A DNA stretch of 47,187 nucleotides from Flavobacterium saliperosum (GTDB lineage Bacteria; Bacteroidota; Bacteroidia; Flavobacteriales; Flavobacteriaceae): positions 86,293-133,479 of the forward strand of contig NZ_FMTY01000007.1 of the NCBI RefSeq assembly GCF_900100625.1, in the 5' to 3' direction. Numbering within the stretch: position 1 is the stretch's first letter; each line of letters starts with the position of its first letter. Made by a program: the position numbers and the translations under genes. This document shows positions 17,577 through 26,429 of the stretch, one piece after another. Below the pieces are notes generated by a model. That model did not search any database and was not told where the DNA came from. It saw only the letters and a list, made by a program, of their open reading frames with translations.

Positions 17577-19355
17577 ATGAAAAAAATTTTCTTCCATATT
17601 CTGTTCCTGTTTTCGCTAACCGTTTTCTCGCAAAACGAACAGTTGGCGCAAAATTATTTTGACCGTGGCGAATTCGAAAAAGCCATCGTAGTGTATGAAG
17701 ACGTAATCAAGGCACAACCCTACAATTATGGGGCCTTTCAAAAAGCAGTACTTTGTTACCAGCAGTTAAAGCACTACGACAAAGCCGAAAAACTCATTCA
17801 AGGTCGTATCGACAGGTTAAAACAAGACAACCTGTATGTCGAGCTGGGCTATAATTATCAGTTGCAGAAAATGCAGGATAAAGCCGAAATAAATTATAAA
17901 ATCGCGTTAGATAAAATCAGAGAGAACCCCAATAACGTGTATGGTGTTGCGAATGCTTTCGAGCAGAAAGTACTTGTGGAAAAAGCCATTCAGGCCTATG
18001 AGTTGGGGAAATCGCTGAATCCGAATTTCAATTTCGACTACCAGTTGGCCTTACTGCAGGGACAAATGGGCAACATGGAGCTGATGACCGATAAACTTTT
18101 GGATTTCGCATTCACCAACCAGATGAACCTTCCGATGGTGCAAAACCAACTCACCCGATTCATGACCGACGACGCCAGCGAAACCTTTAACAATTACCTG
18201 AGAAAAGCCTTATTGCTGCGTACCCAGAAGACCCAGGACATCTTTTGGAATCAGTTTCTGAGTTGGTATTTCGTTCAGCAGAAGGAGTACGGAAAAGCCT
18301 TCATTCAGGAAAAAGCCATCTTTAAACGCAATCCCGAGAATTTCTATAACATCATCAACCTGGCGCAATTGGCGGTGCAGGACGACGAAGTGGCCACAGC
18401 AACGGAGATTCTGAACTTCATTCTGCAAAACACCCAAGATTTGGAATTACAAATGGAGGCCCATTATCAGCTCGTTTCCATGGAAATCGATGATGCTGAC
18501 GCGAAAGATTATCCGGCAATCAAACAAAAACTGGAACTGTTGCTCAAACAGTACGGAATAACGCCTTACTCTTTGCACCTGCAAATCCTCTCGGCACATT
18601 TTGACGCGTTTCAGTTAAAGCAATTCGATTCGGCGAAAGCCACTTTAAACAAAGCGCTGGCATTGCCGTTAAACAATTACCAAAAAGCCGAAGTCAAAGA
18701 CGAACTGGCCGATATCCTGCTGTTGGATGAAAAATTCAATCAGGCCATCATTTTTTACGCGCAGATAGAAGATGATCTCAAAAACGACGAAATCGGGCAT
18801 CAGGCGAGTTTGAAAATGGCCAAAGCAAGTTATTTCAAAGGCGACTTCGAATGGGCGCAAAAGCAGTTTAAAGTGCTGAAATCGTCCTCTTCCCAGTTGA
18901 TTGCGAACGACGCCTTGGAATTGTTTCTGCTCATCAGCGACAATACGGTGGAAGACAGTACGCAGGTCGCCCTGAAAAAGTTTTCCCGTGCCGATTACCT
19001 GATGTACCAACACAAAACCACTGAAGCATTAAACCAGTTCAAGTTGGTTTTGGAACAACATAAAGGGCAAACCATCGAAGACGAAACGTTGTTAAAAATC
19101 GGACAACTGTATGAAAAACAAAACGATTTCCAACAGGCCTTAAGTTTCTACCAGCAAATTCTAGACAAACACAAGGAAAGTATCTATACCGATGAAGCCT
19201 TATTTTTCTCCGCAGAAATTTACCGAAAACAGCTGCAGGATAGCGAAAAGGCCAAAACGCTTTACGAAAAAGTGATTTTCAACCACCAGGACAGTATTCA
19301 TTTTGTCGAAGCGAGAACCTATTACCGGAAACTGCGGGGCGATACGAATTTATGA
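17577..19355 (+). CDS. Exported tetratricopeptide-repeat protein
   Basis: This 592-residue protein has a signal peptide (MKKIFFHILFLFSLTVFS-Q) followed by many degenerate TPR units along its whole length, for example LAQNYFDRGEFEKAIVVYEDVI at the start, AKASYFKGDFEWAQKQFKVL in the middle and LYEKQNDFQQALSFYQQILDKH near the end. No catalytic domain is visible. It is likely a periplasmic scaffold for protein-protein contacts. It shares strand but no obvious function with its neighbours. Confidence 0.88.
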   Translation: MKKIFFHILFLFSLTVFSQNEQLAQNYFDRGEFEKAIVVYEDVIKAQPYNYGAFQKAVLCYQQLKHYDKAEKLIQGRIDRLKQDNLYVELGYNYQLQKMQDKAEINYKIALDKIRENPNNVYGVANAFEQKVLVEKAIQAYELGKSLNPNFNFDYQLALLQGQMGNMELMTDKLLDFAFTNQMNLPMVQNQLTRFMTDDASETFNNYLRKALLLRTQKTQDIFWNQFLSWYFVQQKEYGKAFIQEKAIFKRNPENFYNIINLAQLAVQDDEVATATEILNFILQNTQDLELQMEAHYQLVSMEIDDADAKDYPAIKQKLELLLKQYGITPYSLHLQILSAHFDAFQLKQFDSAKATLNKALALPLNNYQKAEVKDELADILLLDEKFNQAIIFYAQIEDDLKNDEIGHQASLKMAKASYFKGDFEWAQKQFKVLKSSSSQLIANDALELFLLISDNTVEDSTQVALKKFSRADYLMYQHKTTEALNQFKLVLEQHKGQTIEDETLLKIGQLYEKQNDFQQALSFYQQILDKHKESIYTDEALFFSAEIYRKQLQDSEKAKTLYEKVIFNHQDSIHFVEARTYYRKLRGDTNL

Positions 19356-19450
19356 CAGACACCATAGAAGGTTAGACTTCTTAGAAAGTTAAACATTTAG
19401 AAAATCAGATGTTTTGTACTTTTAGAAGAAAGCTAAAATTCAGTGCAGTC

Positions 19451-19469
19451 AAAAATCTAAGAAGTCTAA
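19451..19469. repeat. AAATCTAAGAAGTCTAA repeat, upstream copy
   Basis: This 19-bp string recurs in the gap on the other side of the DUF4286 gene (19906-19939). Both gaps are otherwise variants of TCTAA and TTAGA words. Confidence 0.65.
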
Positions 19470-19490
19470 TGATCTAACAATATAAAAAAA

Positions 19491-19802
19491 ATGATAATCT
19501 ACAACGTAACCATCAATATACACGAAAGCGTGCACGACCAATGGATGCAATGGATGCAGGAAAAACACATTAGCGACGTTTTAAATACCGGAAAATTCAC
19601 CTCGGCGCGTATGGTAAAAGTGTTGGTGGAAGAAGAAATGGGCGGGGTAACCTATTCCATTCAGTATACTACCGATTCTAAAGAAACCTTACAACGCTAT
19701 TACAAGGAAGACGCGCCAAGACTCCGCGAAGAAGGATTGCAGCTTTTTGGTGATAAAATGCTCGCGTTCCGCACGGAACTGGAATTGATTTCGGAACATT
19801 AA
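19491..19802 (+). CDS. DUF4286 family protein
   Basis: This 103-residue cytoplasmic protein belongs to DUF4286: MIIYNVTINIHESVHDQWM at the start, then a GGVTYSIQYT strand and a helix with ALxRY-like spacing (TLQRYYKEDAPRLREEG). The fold is probably ferredoxin-like (dimeric alpha-beta barrel). Its function is unknown. Both flanking gaps carry the same short repeat words. Confidence 0.88.
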   Translation: MIIYNVTINIHESVHDQWMQWMQEKHISDVLNTGKFTSARMVKVLVEEEMGGVTYSIQYTTDSKETLQRYYKEDAPRLREEGLQLFGDKMLAFRTELELISEH

Positions 19803-19905
19803 GTCAGACAATTTAGATTTTTAGACTGACTTAGACTGCTTAGATTTTTTAATCTAAACTGTTTTAAATAGCACTTATCTAAAAAATCTAATAATCCAAC
19901 TTTCC

Positions 19906-19939
19906 AAGAAGTCTAAAAATCTAAGAAGTCTAAAAATCT
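19906..19939. repeat. Two tandem 17-bp repeats
   Basis: AAGAAGTCTAAAAATCT occurs twice in direct succession (19906-19922, 19923-19939). The 153-bp gap around it is filled with related words in both orientations and shows no promoter match. Confidence 0.75.
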
Positions 19940-19956
19940 AACATAGCTAAAAAAAT

Positions 19957-20754
19957 ATGGACGACACTACAAGAAAAGAACTGCGGCTGGCCGTTTTAAT
20001 AGATGCTGATAATGTTCCGTATTCTAATATTAAAGAGATGTTGGAGGAAATTGCCAAAAACGGAACGCCAACAATCAAAAGAATTTATGCCGACTGGACC
20101 AAACCCACCGTTACCGGATGGAAAAACGTGTTGTTGGAAAATGCCATCACACCCATTCAGCAATACAGTTACACCAGCGGGAAAAATTCCAGCGACAGTG
20201 CCTTAATCATAGACGCCATGGATATCCTGTATGCAGATAAAGTGGAGGGTTTCTGCATCGTTTCCAGCGACAGTGATTTTACACGACTGGCCACACGATT
20301 AAGGGAAGCGGGTATGAAAGTCATCGGGATTGGGGAACAAAAAACACCAACCCCTTTTATCACGGCTTGCGACAAGTTCATTTACATAGAAATCCTGAAA
20401 GTAGCCAAGGAGGCAAGCCCCGAAAAAGACATTGCGCAAAAAAGCAGACCCCAAAAGGAAAGCAAACCGCTCAACAAACCGGACAAAGCGTTGCTGACCC
20501 TCTTAACAAACAGCATTTCCGATTTGGCCGACGAGAGTGGCTGGACCTTTTTAGGCGAATTAGGGAATTTTATTCTGAAAAATAAAACTGACTTTGATCC
20601 GAGAAATTACGGTTTCCAAAAATTGTTGCCCTTGATCAGAAGTCTGGACAGATTCGAAATCGATGAAAGGGAAACAGGAAACAACAAAATCCGACACATT
20701 TACGTAAGGATAAAAGAAACAAAACGGGTTCCGGTAACCCGACACAAAAAATAA
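19957..20754 (+). CDS. NYN (LabA-type PIN) nuclease-like protein with OST-HTH/LOTUS domain
   Basis: The N-terminal half is a NYN/PIN-like domain: [12 protein letters not shown] with the first acidic residues, [18 protein letters not shown], and [25 protein letters not shown]. All the expected aspartates are present, so metal-dependent RNase activity is plausible. The segment from about residue 180 ([20 protein letters not shown] through [13 protein letters not shown]) fits an OST-HTH/LOTUS RNA-binding domain. The protein has 265 residues. It lies 1 bp before rsmA, so it is probably co-expressed with that rRNA methyltransferase, which would suit a role in RNA metabolism. Confidence 0.88.
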   Translation: MDDTTRKELRLAVLIDADNVPYSNIKEMLEEIAKNGTPTIKRIYADWTKPTVTGWKNVLLENAITPIQQYSYTSGKNSSDSALIIDAMDILYADKVEGFCIVSSDSDFTRLATRLREAGMKVIGIGEQKTPTPFITACDKFIYIEILKVAKEASPEKDIAQKSRPQKESKPLNKPDKALLTLLTNSISDLADESGWTFLGELGNFILKNKTDFDPRNYGFQKLLPLIRSLDRFEIDERETGNNKIRHIYVRIKETKRVPVTRHKK

Positions 20755-20755
20755 C

Positions 20756-21535
20756 ATGGATAAAGTAAAAGCAAAAAAACACCTCGGGCAGCACTTCTTA
20801 AACGACGAAAGCATTGCCAAAAACATAGCCGATGCTTTGACATTGAAGGGCTACAAAAACGTATTGGAAATCGGTCCGGGTATGGGTGTGCTTACCAAAT
20901 ATTTACTGGAAAAACCCATCGACACCTACGTAATCGAAATCGATACCGAATCCGTAACCTATCTCGAGGCACATTATCCGAAACTGCACGGAAAAATCAT
21001 CTCCAAAGATTTCCTGAAATACAACATTAAGGAGGTTTTCAAAGACGAACCGTTCGCCATCATCGGGAACTTCCCGTATAATATTTCGACACAAATCGTT
21101 TTCCGAACACTGGAACTGCGCGACCAGATTCCGGAATTTTCAGGCATGTTCCAAAAGGAAGTGGCTGAACGTATCTGCTCCAAAAAAGGAAGCAAAGTCT
21201 ACGGTATCCTGTCGGTTTTGGCGCAGGCGTTTTACGATGTGGAATATCTCTTCACGGTAGACGAACACGTGTTTACCCCACCACCCAAAGTGAAATCGGG
21301 CGTGATGCGCATGATCCGTAAGGAAAACTACCAATTGCCCTGCGATGAGAAATTATTGTTCACCGTGGTGAAAACTTCGTTCAACCAACGCAGAAAAACC
21401 ATGCGCAACAGCTTAAAATCGATGAACCTTTCGGATAAGTTACGAGAAGATAGTATCTTTGACCTCCGTCCGGAACAACTTTCGGTGGAACAATTTATAG
21501 AACTGACCCAAAAAATAGGAGCCGATGGAGTTTAA
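20756..21535 (+). CDS. rsmA: 16S rRNA (adenine1518/1519-N6)-dimethyltransferase
   Basis: This enzyme (also called KsgA) dimethylates two adjacent adenines near the 3' end of 16S rRNA during small-subunit maturation. The 259-residue protein has [11 protein letters not shown] at the start, SAM motif [13 protein letters not shown] (37-48), and the NFPY catalytic motif at 105-108. The typical C-terminal region [13 protein letters not shown] and [13 protein letters not shown] follows. Its end overlaps mgtE by 11 bp, so the two are probably translationally coupled. Confidence 0.98.
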   Translation: MDKVKAKKHLGQHFLNDESIAKNIADALTLKGYKNVLEIGPGMGVLTKYLLEKPIDTYVIEIDTESVTYLEAHYPKLHGKIISKDFLKYNIKEVFKDEPFAIIGNFPYNISTQIVFRTLELRDQIPEFSGMFQKEVAERICSKKGSKVYGILSVLAQAFYDVEYLFTVDEHVFTPPPKVKSGVMRMIRKENYQLPCDEKLLFTVVKTSFNQRRKTMRNSLKSMNLSDKLREDSIFDLRPEQLSVEQFIELTQKIGADGV

Positions 21536-22877
21536 AATCAGCAAAGACCTAATTCAACAATTAGAGCAACTCATTCAAAGCAAGAACGACCAGCAACTGG
21601 AAGTCCTCCTGAATGACTTGCACCATGCTGATATAGCCGAAATTCTGGATGAACTGGATTTCGAAGAGGCTACCTATATTTTTAAAGTCCTGGATTCCGA
21701 GAAAACCGCGGAAATCCTGTTGGAACTGGAAGACGATTTAAGGGAAAACATCTTACGACGCCTTTCAGCCAAAGAAATTGCCGAAGAACTGGACGAGTTG
21801 GATACCGATGATGCGGCCGACATTATTGCCGAATTGCCGCAGTCCAAAATGGAAGAGGTAATCTCCGAGCTGGAAGACGTCGAACACGCCAAAGACATTG
21901 TTGATTTGTTGCGTTACGACGAGGATACCGCCGGAGGTCTTATGGGGAAAGAGTTGGTGAAAGTGAACGAAAACTGGAACGTACTCACCTGCGTAAAGGA
22001 AATGCGCCAACAGGCCGAACACGTAACCCGCGTCCATTCGATTTATGTGGTGGACGACGAAGACCGTTTGAAAGGCCGTTTGTCGTTGAAAGACTTGTTG
22101 ACCACTTCCACCAAAACCCCCATCAGTGAGGTGTACATCAAAAAAGTGGATTACGTGAAAGTGGATACCCCCGATGTGGAAGTAGCCCGTATCATGCAAA
22201 AATACGACTTGGAAGCCATACCCGTGGTGGACGAAATGGGCCGATTGGTGGGCCGTATCACCATTGACGATATTATCGACGTGATTAAGGAAGAAGCCGA
22301 CAAGGATTACCAGTTAGCGGCCGGTATCTCGCAGGACGTGGAAGCCGATGACAGCATTCTGGAACTCACCCGCGCGCGTTTGCCGTGGTTGGTCTTGGCG
22401 TTGTTGGGTGGTTTTATCACCGTTCGCGTGATGGGTCTTTTCGAAGCCATCATGGAAGAGCACGGCAAACTGTTTTTCTTCACACCGCTTATTGCCGCGA
22501 TGGCCGGAAATGTGGGCGTGCAATCCTCGGCGATTATCGTGCAGGGTTTGGCCAACAATACCATTACCGGAACCTTGGCGCAGCGCTTGTTCAAAGAACT
22601 GTCGCTGAGTTTGCTAAATGGGTTCATTCTGGCGGTTATCCTGTTCCTGGGCAGTCATTTCCTGCTGGGCTTTGAAATTGCCATTGGCGAAGTCGTTGCC
22701 ATTGCCCTAATCACGGTAATCATTACCGCTTCCCTAATCGGAACCTTTATTCCCATTATCCTTAACAAATATGGGATTGATCCCGCACTCGCTACCGGAC
22801 CCTTTATCACGACCAGTAACGATATACTCGGGATATTGATTTACTTCTCCATTGCCAAAGTCATTTTAGGATTTTAG
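21525..22877 (+). CDS. mgtE: Magnesium transporter MgtE
   Basis: This Mg2+ channel of the MgtE/SLC41 family has 450 residues. Its N-terminal superhelical domain is rich in acidic repeats ([26 protein letters not shown]). Two CBS domains lie at about 135-260 ([11 protein letters not shown], then [19 protein letters not shown] and [19 protein letters not shown]). The five C-terminal membrane helices carry the pore signature [17 protein letters not shown]. It closes when cytosolic Mg2+ is high, according to family knowledge. No Mg riboswitch can be present because the start lies inside rsmA. Confidence 0.97.
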   Translation: MEFKISKDLIQQLEQLIQSKNDQQLEVLLNDLHHADIAEILDELDFEEATYIFKVLDSEKTAEILLELEDDLRENILRRLSAKEIAEELDELDTDDAADIIAELPQSKMEEVISELEDVEHAKDIVDLLRYDEDTAGGLMGKELVKVNENWNVLTCVKEMRQQAEHVTRVHSIYVVDDEDRLKGRLSLKDLLTTSTKTPISEVYIKKVDYVKVDTPDVEVARIMQKYDLEAIPVVDEMGRLVGRITIDDIIDVIKEEADKDYQLAAGISQDVEADDSILELTRARLPWLVLALLGGFITVRVMGLFEAIMEEHGKLFFFTPLIAAMAGNVGVQSSAIIVQGLANNTITGTLAQRLFKELSLSLLNGFILAVILFLGSHFLLGFEIAIGEVVAIALITVIITASLIGTFIPIILNKYGIDPALATGPFITTSNDILGILIYFSIAKVILGF

Positions 22878-23376
22878 GGTATTCCATGCCTGTTTTTAAA
22901 AACTAATTGGGTTATCGGAAGTGTCCCCTTGTGGGGGCTTTAGGGGTGTTCCCTTTGGAGGAACTCACTAGCGATGGCATTTAGTCCATTCCGACGAAAG
23001 GCGGAATCCGGAGCGAATGGTCCGGGCTTCTTAGCAATCCCTGTTCCTGCTTCCCGATAGCTTTCGGGACGCTCCAATCTGTCATTGCGAGCTTGCTACA
23101 CCATCTCAGAATAACAGGATTTCCACTACCATCAGGGCTATAAAAGAAACCTTTTTTGTCTCAGTTGTGATGCAAACCAGTACCAGAATATGATTAATCT
23201 GTGGAAATCCGCGTAATCTGTGGTTTAAAATTTTCAGAAGTCAAAGCGAAAGATAGTGTAGCCTATAGTTTTTCAACCGCTTTAGAGGTTAATGAAAGTC
23301 TCAGATTTTGCCGTTGTAACCCGTTCGATTTTTTAGATGCCACCGAAATCCCTATCTTTATTTTTTATTTCGACCT
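22878..23376. repeat. 500-bp gap with dispersed-repeat debris
   Basis: No gene is supported here. The stretch contains a small hairpin (CCCCTTGTGGGGG, near 22925), the palindrome variant at 23052-23069, a segment around 23080 with TCATTGCGAGC words, and a direct repeat of AATCTGTGG (near 23197 and 23216). The GC content and word style resemble REP-like intergenic repeats seen in flavobacteria. A weak promoter-like TATCTTTA at 23353-23360 precedes the next gene. Confidence 0.5.
23052..23069. repeat. Second copy of the 18-bp palindrome
   Basis: TCCCGATAGCTTTCGGGA differs by one base from the palindrome inside the tRNA remnant at 43-60. It forms a 7-bp stem (TCCCGAT/C-TTCGGGA type) and stands in non-coding DNA. 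Confidence 0.7.
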
Positions 23377-24351
23377 ATGGCCAATACAAACCGCACCCTA
23401 CAACCCGTTACCGAAACCAAAATTCTGCACCTCGACAGCAACCATCCGTTGTTGTGGGAACAGTTGGAACAAGCCGGATTTCAGAATTTCGAAGACTTCA
23501 AAGCCACCAAACACGAAATCGAAGCCGAAATCCACGATTACCACGGGATCGTCATTCGCAGCCGTTTTAAAATCGACCGCCATTTTCTCGACAAGGCCAC
23601 CAACCTGCAATTCATCGCAAGGGTAGGCGCCGGACTGGAGAGCATCGATTGCGACTATGCCGAAAGCAAAGGCATTGCCCTAATCGCCGCTCCCGAAGGC
23701 AATCGCAACGCGGTGGGGGAACACGCACTCGGTATGCTGTTGTCGCTTTTCAACAACCTGAACAAGGCCGACAGGGAAGTGCGCAGCGGGCACTGGAACC
23801 GGGAAAGCAACCGCGGGCACGAACTCGACGGGAAAACCGTGGGCATCATCGGGTACGGAAACATGGGAAAAGCGTTTGCAAAAAAACTTCGCGGGTTCGA
23901 CGTGGAGGTGTTGTGTTATGACATTGCAAACGGCGTTGGCGATGAAAATGCACGTCAGGTAAAGTTGTCTGAATTTTTACAGCAAGTCGATGTGGTAAGT
24001 CTGCACACCCCATGGACACCCGAAACCGATAAAATGATCAATGCCCATTTTATCAATGCCTTTGCCAAACCGTTCTGGTTCCTCAATACCGCCCGGGGGA
24101 ATAGCGTGGTCACTGCCGATTTGGTAGCCGCCCTGCAATCCAAAAAAATCCTCGGTGCCGGACTGGACGTGCTGGAATATGAAAAACTCTCCTTCGAACA
24201 TTTGTTTGACCACGAAAAACCACCCGCTTTCGACTACCTCCTGCAAGCCGATAACGTACTGCTCACCCCGCACATAGCGGGCTGGACGATGGAAAGCAAA
24301 ATCAAACTGGCACAGACCATTGCGGATAAGATTGTGCAGTTGTACCGGTAA
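23377..24351 (+). CDS. D-2-hydroxyacid dehydrogenase (phosphoglycerate-dehydrogenase-like)
   Basis: This NAD-dependent enzyme of the D-isomer-specific 2-hydroxyacid dehydrogenase family has 324 residues. The nucleotide motif GYGNMG is at 159-164. The catalytic residues are arginine in NTARGN (near 241), glutamate in DVLEYE (near 267) and histidine in LTPHIAGW (near 303). No ACT domain follows, so it is not a long-type SerA. Substrate specificity cannot be read; 3-phosphoglycerate or a 2-oxoacid are both possible. The gene stands alone. Confidence 0.92.
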   Translation: MANTNRTLQPVTETKILHLDSNHPLLWEQLEQAGFQNFEDFKATKHEIEAEIHDYHGIVIRSRFKIDRHFLDKATNLQFIARVGAGLESIDCDYAESKGIALIAAPEGNRNAVGEHALGMLLSLFNNLNKADREVRSGHWNRESNRGHELDGKTVGIIGYGNMGKAFAKKLRGFDVEVLCYDIANGVGDENARQVKLSEFLQQVDVVSLHTPWTPETDKMINAHFINAFAKPFWFLNTARGNSVVTADLVAALQSKKILGAGLDVLEYEKLSFEHLFDHEKPPAFDYLLQADNVLLTPHIAGWTMESKIKLAQTIADKIVQLYR

Positions 24352-24510
24352 TTTTTAGTTCCTTCCTACGGAGGATTGTGGTATTTCTTACGTTTATTAA
24401 CAATTATGTGATAGTGTGTTGATAAAAAGTAAGTAAAATAGTATAGATACATTTTTATAGTATTCTTTTTCGCATCATATTTGTGGGATAATAACTATAA
24501 AACACACACA

Positions 24511-25014
24511 ATGCCATTTACGAATTTTGACAGCAGACATTTCAGCGCTGCAGAGAAAACCACCGTGAACAATGCCGTTACCGCTTTAGAAACGGCTTTA
24601 GCACCCAAACTGGCCAACCTTTCGGCCGACGAACGCCAACAGTACGGAAGCGTGAACGAACAAAACAAACTCATCATCAACAAGGTAAAAGACTTCCGCG
24701 ACAGCCAGCCCAACCTGAGCAGCCCGGATGTGGACTGGACCGAATTCCTAAACGATTTCGACACCCGTGCTTTTTTGCAAACCAACATCCAACGTTTGCA
24801 GAGTTTAATCGACGGCTTGAACAATGCCAAAATCCTGCACGATTGGGACAATTATCAGGCGGCGTTGTCGGATTATGATTTTGCCAAATACAAAGTGACT
24901 ACACAGGCCGTAGGGTATCAGACTAAGGTGAATGAGTTGGGGCAGTTCTTTGCCGGAAGACCAGCCGGAAGTACGCAAACCGCCAAGCAAGGCGATGAAA
25001 ATGTGGTGGTGTAA
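24511..25014 (+). CDS. Unknown 167-residue helical cytoplasmic protein
   Basis: I do not recognise this protein. It lacks a signal peptide and membrane segments. The sequence predicts about four amphipathic helices, for example SAAEKTTVNNAVTALETAL, RQQYGSVNEQNKLIINKVKDF and LQTNIQRLQSLIDGLNNAK, ending in a flexible polar tail (GSTQTAKQGDENVVV). The start at 24511 is preferred because the longer frame from 24481 begins with a non-ATG codon. A CATATTTG box, one base off consensus, lies about 33 bp upstream. It is followed by a strong terminator and the 43-bp array. Confidence 0.8.
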   Translation: MPFTNFDSRHFSAAEKTTVNNAVTALETALAPKLANLSADERQQYGSVNEQNKLIINKVKDFRDSQPNLSSPDVDWTEFLNDFDTRAFLQTNIQRLQSLIDGLNNAKILHDWDNYQAALSDYDFAKYKVTTQAVGYQTKVNELGQFFAGRPAGSTQTAKQGDENVVV

Positions 25015-25040
25015 TACTCATTGCTTTCTAAAAAAACACT

Positions 25041-25070
25041 AAAACCGACAGTTTACTGTCGGTTTTTTTT
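25041..25070 (+). terminator. Terminator after the 167-residue protein gene
   Basis: AAAACCGACAGT (25041-25052) and ACTGTCGGTTTT (25055-25066) form a perfect 12-bp stem with a 2-nt centre, followed by more T. Being symmetrical, it could act on both strands. Confidence 0.85.
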
Positions 25071-25123
25071 ATGCTTTCCATTGAGGTTTAGCGCGTTTTA
25101 ACGAAAAAGAATACGTCCTCGAA

Positions 25124-25338
25124 CGTATTATACTACGTTCGGAACCCCTTTTAATGGGTTGGTCAACCCTTTTTACTACGTTCGAGACCTATTTTATTAC
25201 GTTAGTTACCGTATTATACTACGTTCGAAACCCTTTTTAATACGTTGGTTGACGTATTATAATACGCTCCGAACCTATTTTAATACGTGGTGGGACGTAT
25301 TAAAATACGCTAACAACCCCTTTTAATAGGTTCGGGAC
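25124..25338. repeat. Array of five 43-bp tandem repeats with dyad-symmetric subunits
   Basis: Five consecutive 43-bp units start at 25124, 25167, 25210, 25253 and 25296 with no insertion or deletion; about 20 of the 43 columns are invariant. Each unit consists of a 21-22-bp subunit of type CGTATTATACTACG+TTCGGAAC and a related one of type CCCTTTTAATACG+TTGGTTGA. The first subunit is an imperfect or perfect palindrome (perfect at 25253-25266, CGTATTATAATACG). Degenerate partial copies flank it on both sides (about 25081-25123 and 25339-25357). The period is not a multiple of three, and no reading frame runs through. It is neither a CRISPR (no spacers) nor a terminator series. Confidence 0.9.
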
Positions 25339-25357
25339 GTTTTTATCCCGGTTTGAC

Positions 25358-25520
25358 ATCACTAAATGTGGTGAGGGGAGAATCACTGAATATGGGGATT
25401 GTGTGTTGCTTGTTTTTAAACTATATTGCAGGATTGTAGGTAGTATCTCATGTATTTGTGAGTTGTATGCAAGTTTTGAATGACTAACTTATTAATAGTT
25501 ATATTTATAAAAAACAAGAT
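25358..25520. other. Leader region upstream of the two-gene module
   Basis: It contains two similar 17-18-bp words, ATCACTAAATGTGGTGA (25358-25374) and ATCACTGAATATGGGGAT (25382-25399), 24 bp apart; the first has TCAC/GTGA symmetry. A promoter-like TATATTTA at 25500-25507 precedes the gene at 25521. The words may be a regulator site. Confidence 0.4.
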
Positions 25521-26429
25521 ATGGACATTATTAAAGTAAAACGATACATAAATTATTATGAATTAGATTTCTCATTTATTGATAATACAACTATTTCTAC
25601 TTTTTTTGCCACTGTAACACGATTAGCGGTAACAAGAGCAAAAATTAGATATCAAAGATTTGGAGACAAGTACATCTTTATTCAAGGAATAACAAATAAA
25701 GATGGAATTATAAATGCAAAAGTTCGGTGTGTAAGACTTGATCTGTTTCCTGAATTAATCAATATGAATACTGATGTCGTTACTGAGATTGAAGGTGATG
25801 AATATGATGGAATTGTTGAGACAACACACATACTTATGGATTGCAGAAAAAGTAAAACAACTATTGCTGTTGAGTATAATCATCCAGGTGCTAAAATTAT
25901 CGACATTGTTGGGTACTTAACAAGAATTGGTATAGATCAGGGAGAAGTTGAAAAAATTGGATATGCTCCTATAGTAAATAGTGATTTAACAAGATTAAAA
26001 ACACGTATTAACAGAATTTCTGAACTGACAATGAAAGTTCATAAAGATAATCTTCCTAAACTCAAAAAAATGGATGGTAATATCTTTCAATCCGCTCAAG
26101 CAGCAACAAATCATTTTGAAAACCAATATGCTGTATTGGATTTCAAAGTCGATTATCGAACATTTTCTGATACACCCATGATTAAAAATTCATTATTTAA
26201 TCTTATTAATTTTTTAAGTGAAAATCCTTCGGACCGACATATTTTTAACTATCTCAAAGTCAAAGCTGAAGATGAAGAGAAAAATAATTTATTAGAAACA
26301 TTTGATTTGCTTTTAGACAAAATATACAGTCCTGTAAAAGTTCAAAGAAAGAGAAAACAGAAAACTATTATTTCCGAAGATATGTTTGAGAAAATGTTTG
26401 CGGAACTGGATAAATTAAGACTACGATGA
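25521..26429 (+). CDS. Unknown 302-residue soluble protein of the AT-rich module
   Basis: I do not recognise this family. The protein starts MDIIKVKRYINYYELDF without signal peptide or membrane segment. The first 150 residues look beta-rich (DKYIFIQGITNKDGIINAKV, KTTIAVEYNHPGAKIIDIV), the second half helical and lysine-rich, ending in a basic stretch VKVQRKRKQKT. No nuclease, ATPase or helicase motif is visible. The gene is much more AT-rich than the core genes around it, which suggests transfer. Its stop overlaps the next start by 4 bp (ATGA), so both products are probably made together. A sensor or partner of the membrane protein is one reading, without direct proof. Confidence 0.8.
   Translation: MDIIKVKRYINYYELDFSFIDNTTISTFFATVTRLAVTRAKIRYQRFGDKYIFIQGITNKDGIINAKVRCVRLDLFPELINMNTDVVTEIEGDEYDGIVETTHILMDCRKSKTTIAVEYNHPGAKIIDIVGYLTRIGIDQGEVEKIGYAPIVNSDLTRLKTRINRISELTMKVHKDNLPKLKKMDGNIFQSAQAATNHFENQYAVLDFKVDYRTFSDTPMIKNSLFNLINFLSENPSDRHIFNYLKVKAEDEEKNNLLETFDLLLDKIYSPVKVQRKRKQKTIISEDMFEKMFAELDKLRLR

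Noticed and set aside
22920..23180. Remnant of an insertion sequence
   Set aside because: There is no transposase-like coding remnant and no terminal inverted repeats; it looks like short dispersed repeats only.
23201..23626. 141-codon frame before the hydroxyacid dehydrogenase
   Set aside because: Its second half is a frame-shifted copy of the dehydrogenase gene and its first half is repeat-rich intergenic DNA.
25124..25338. CRISPR array
   Set aside because: The units are directly contiguous with no unique spacers, and both halves of each unit are related to each other. No cas gene is near.
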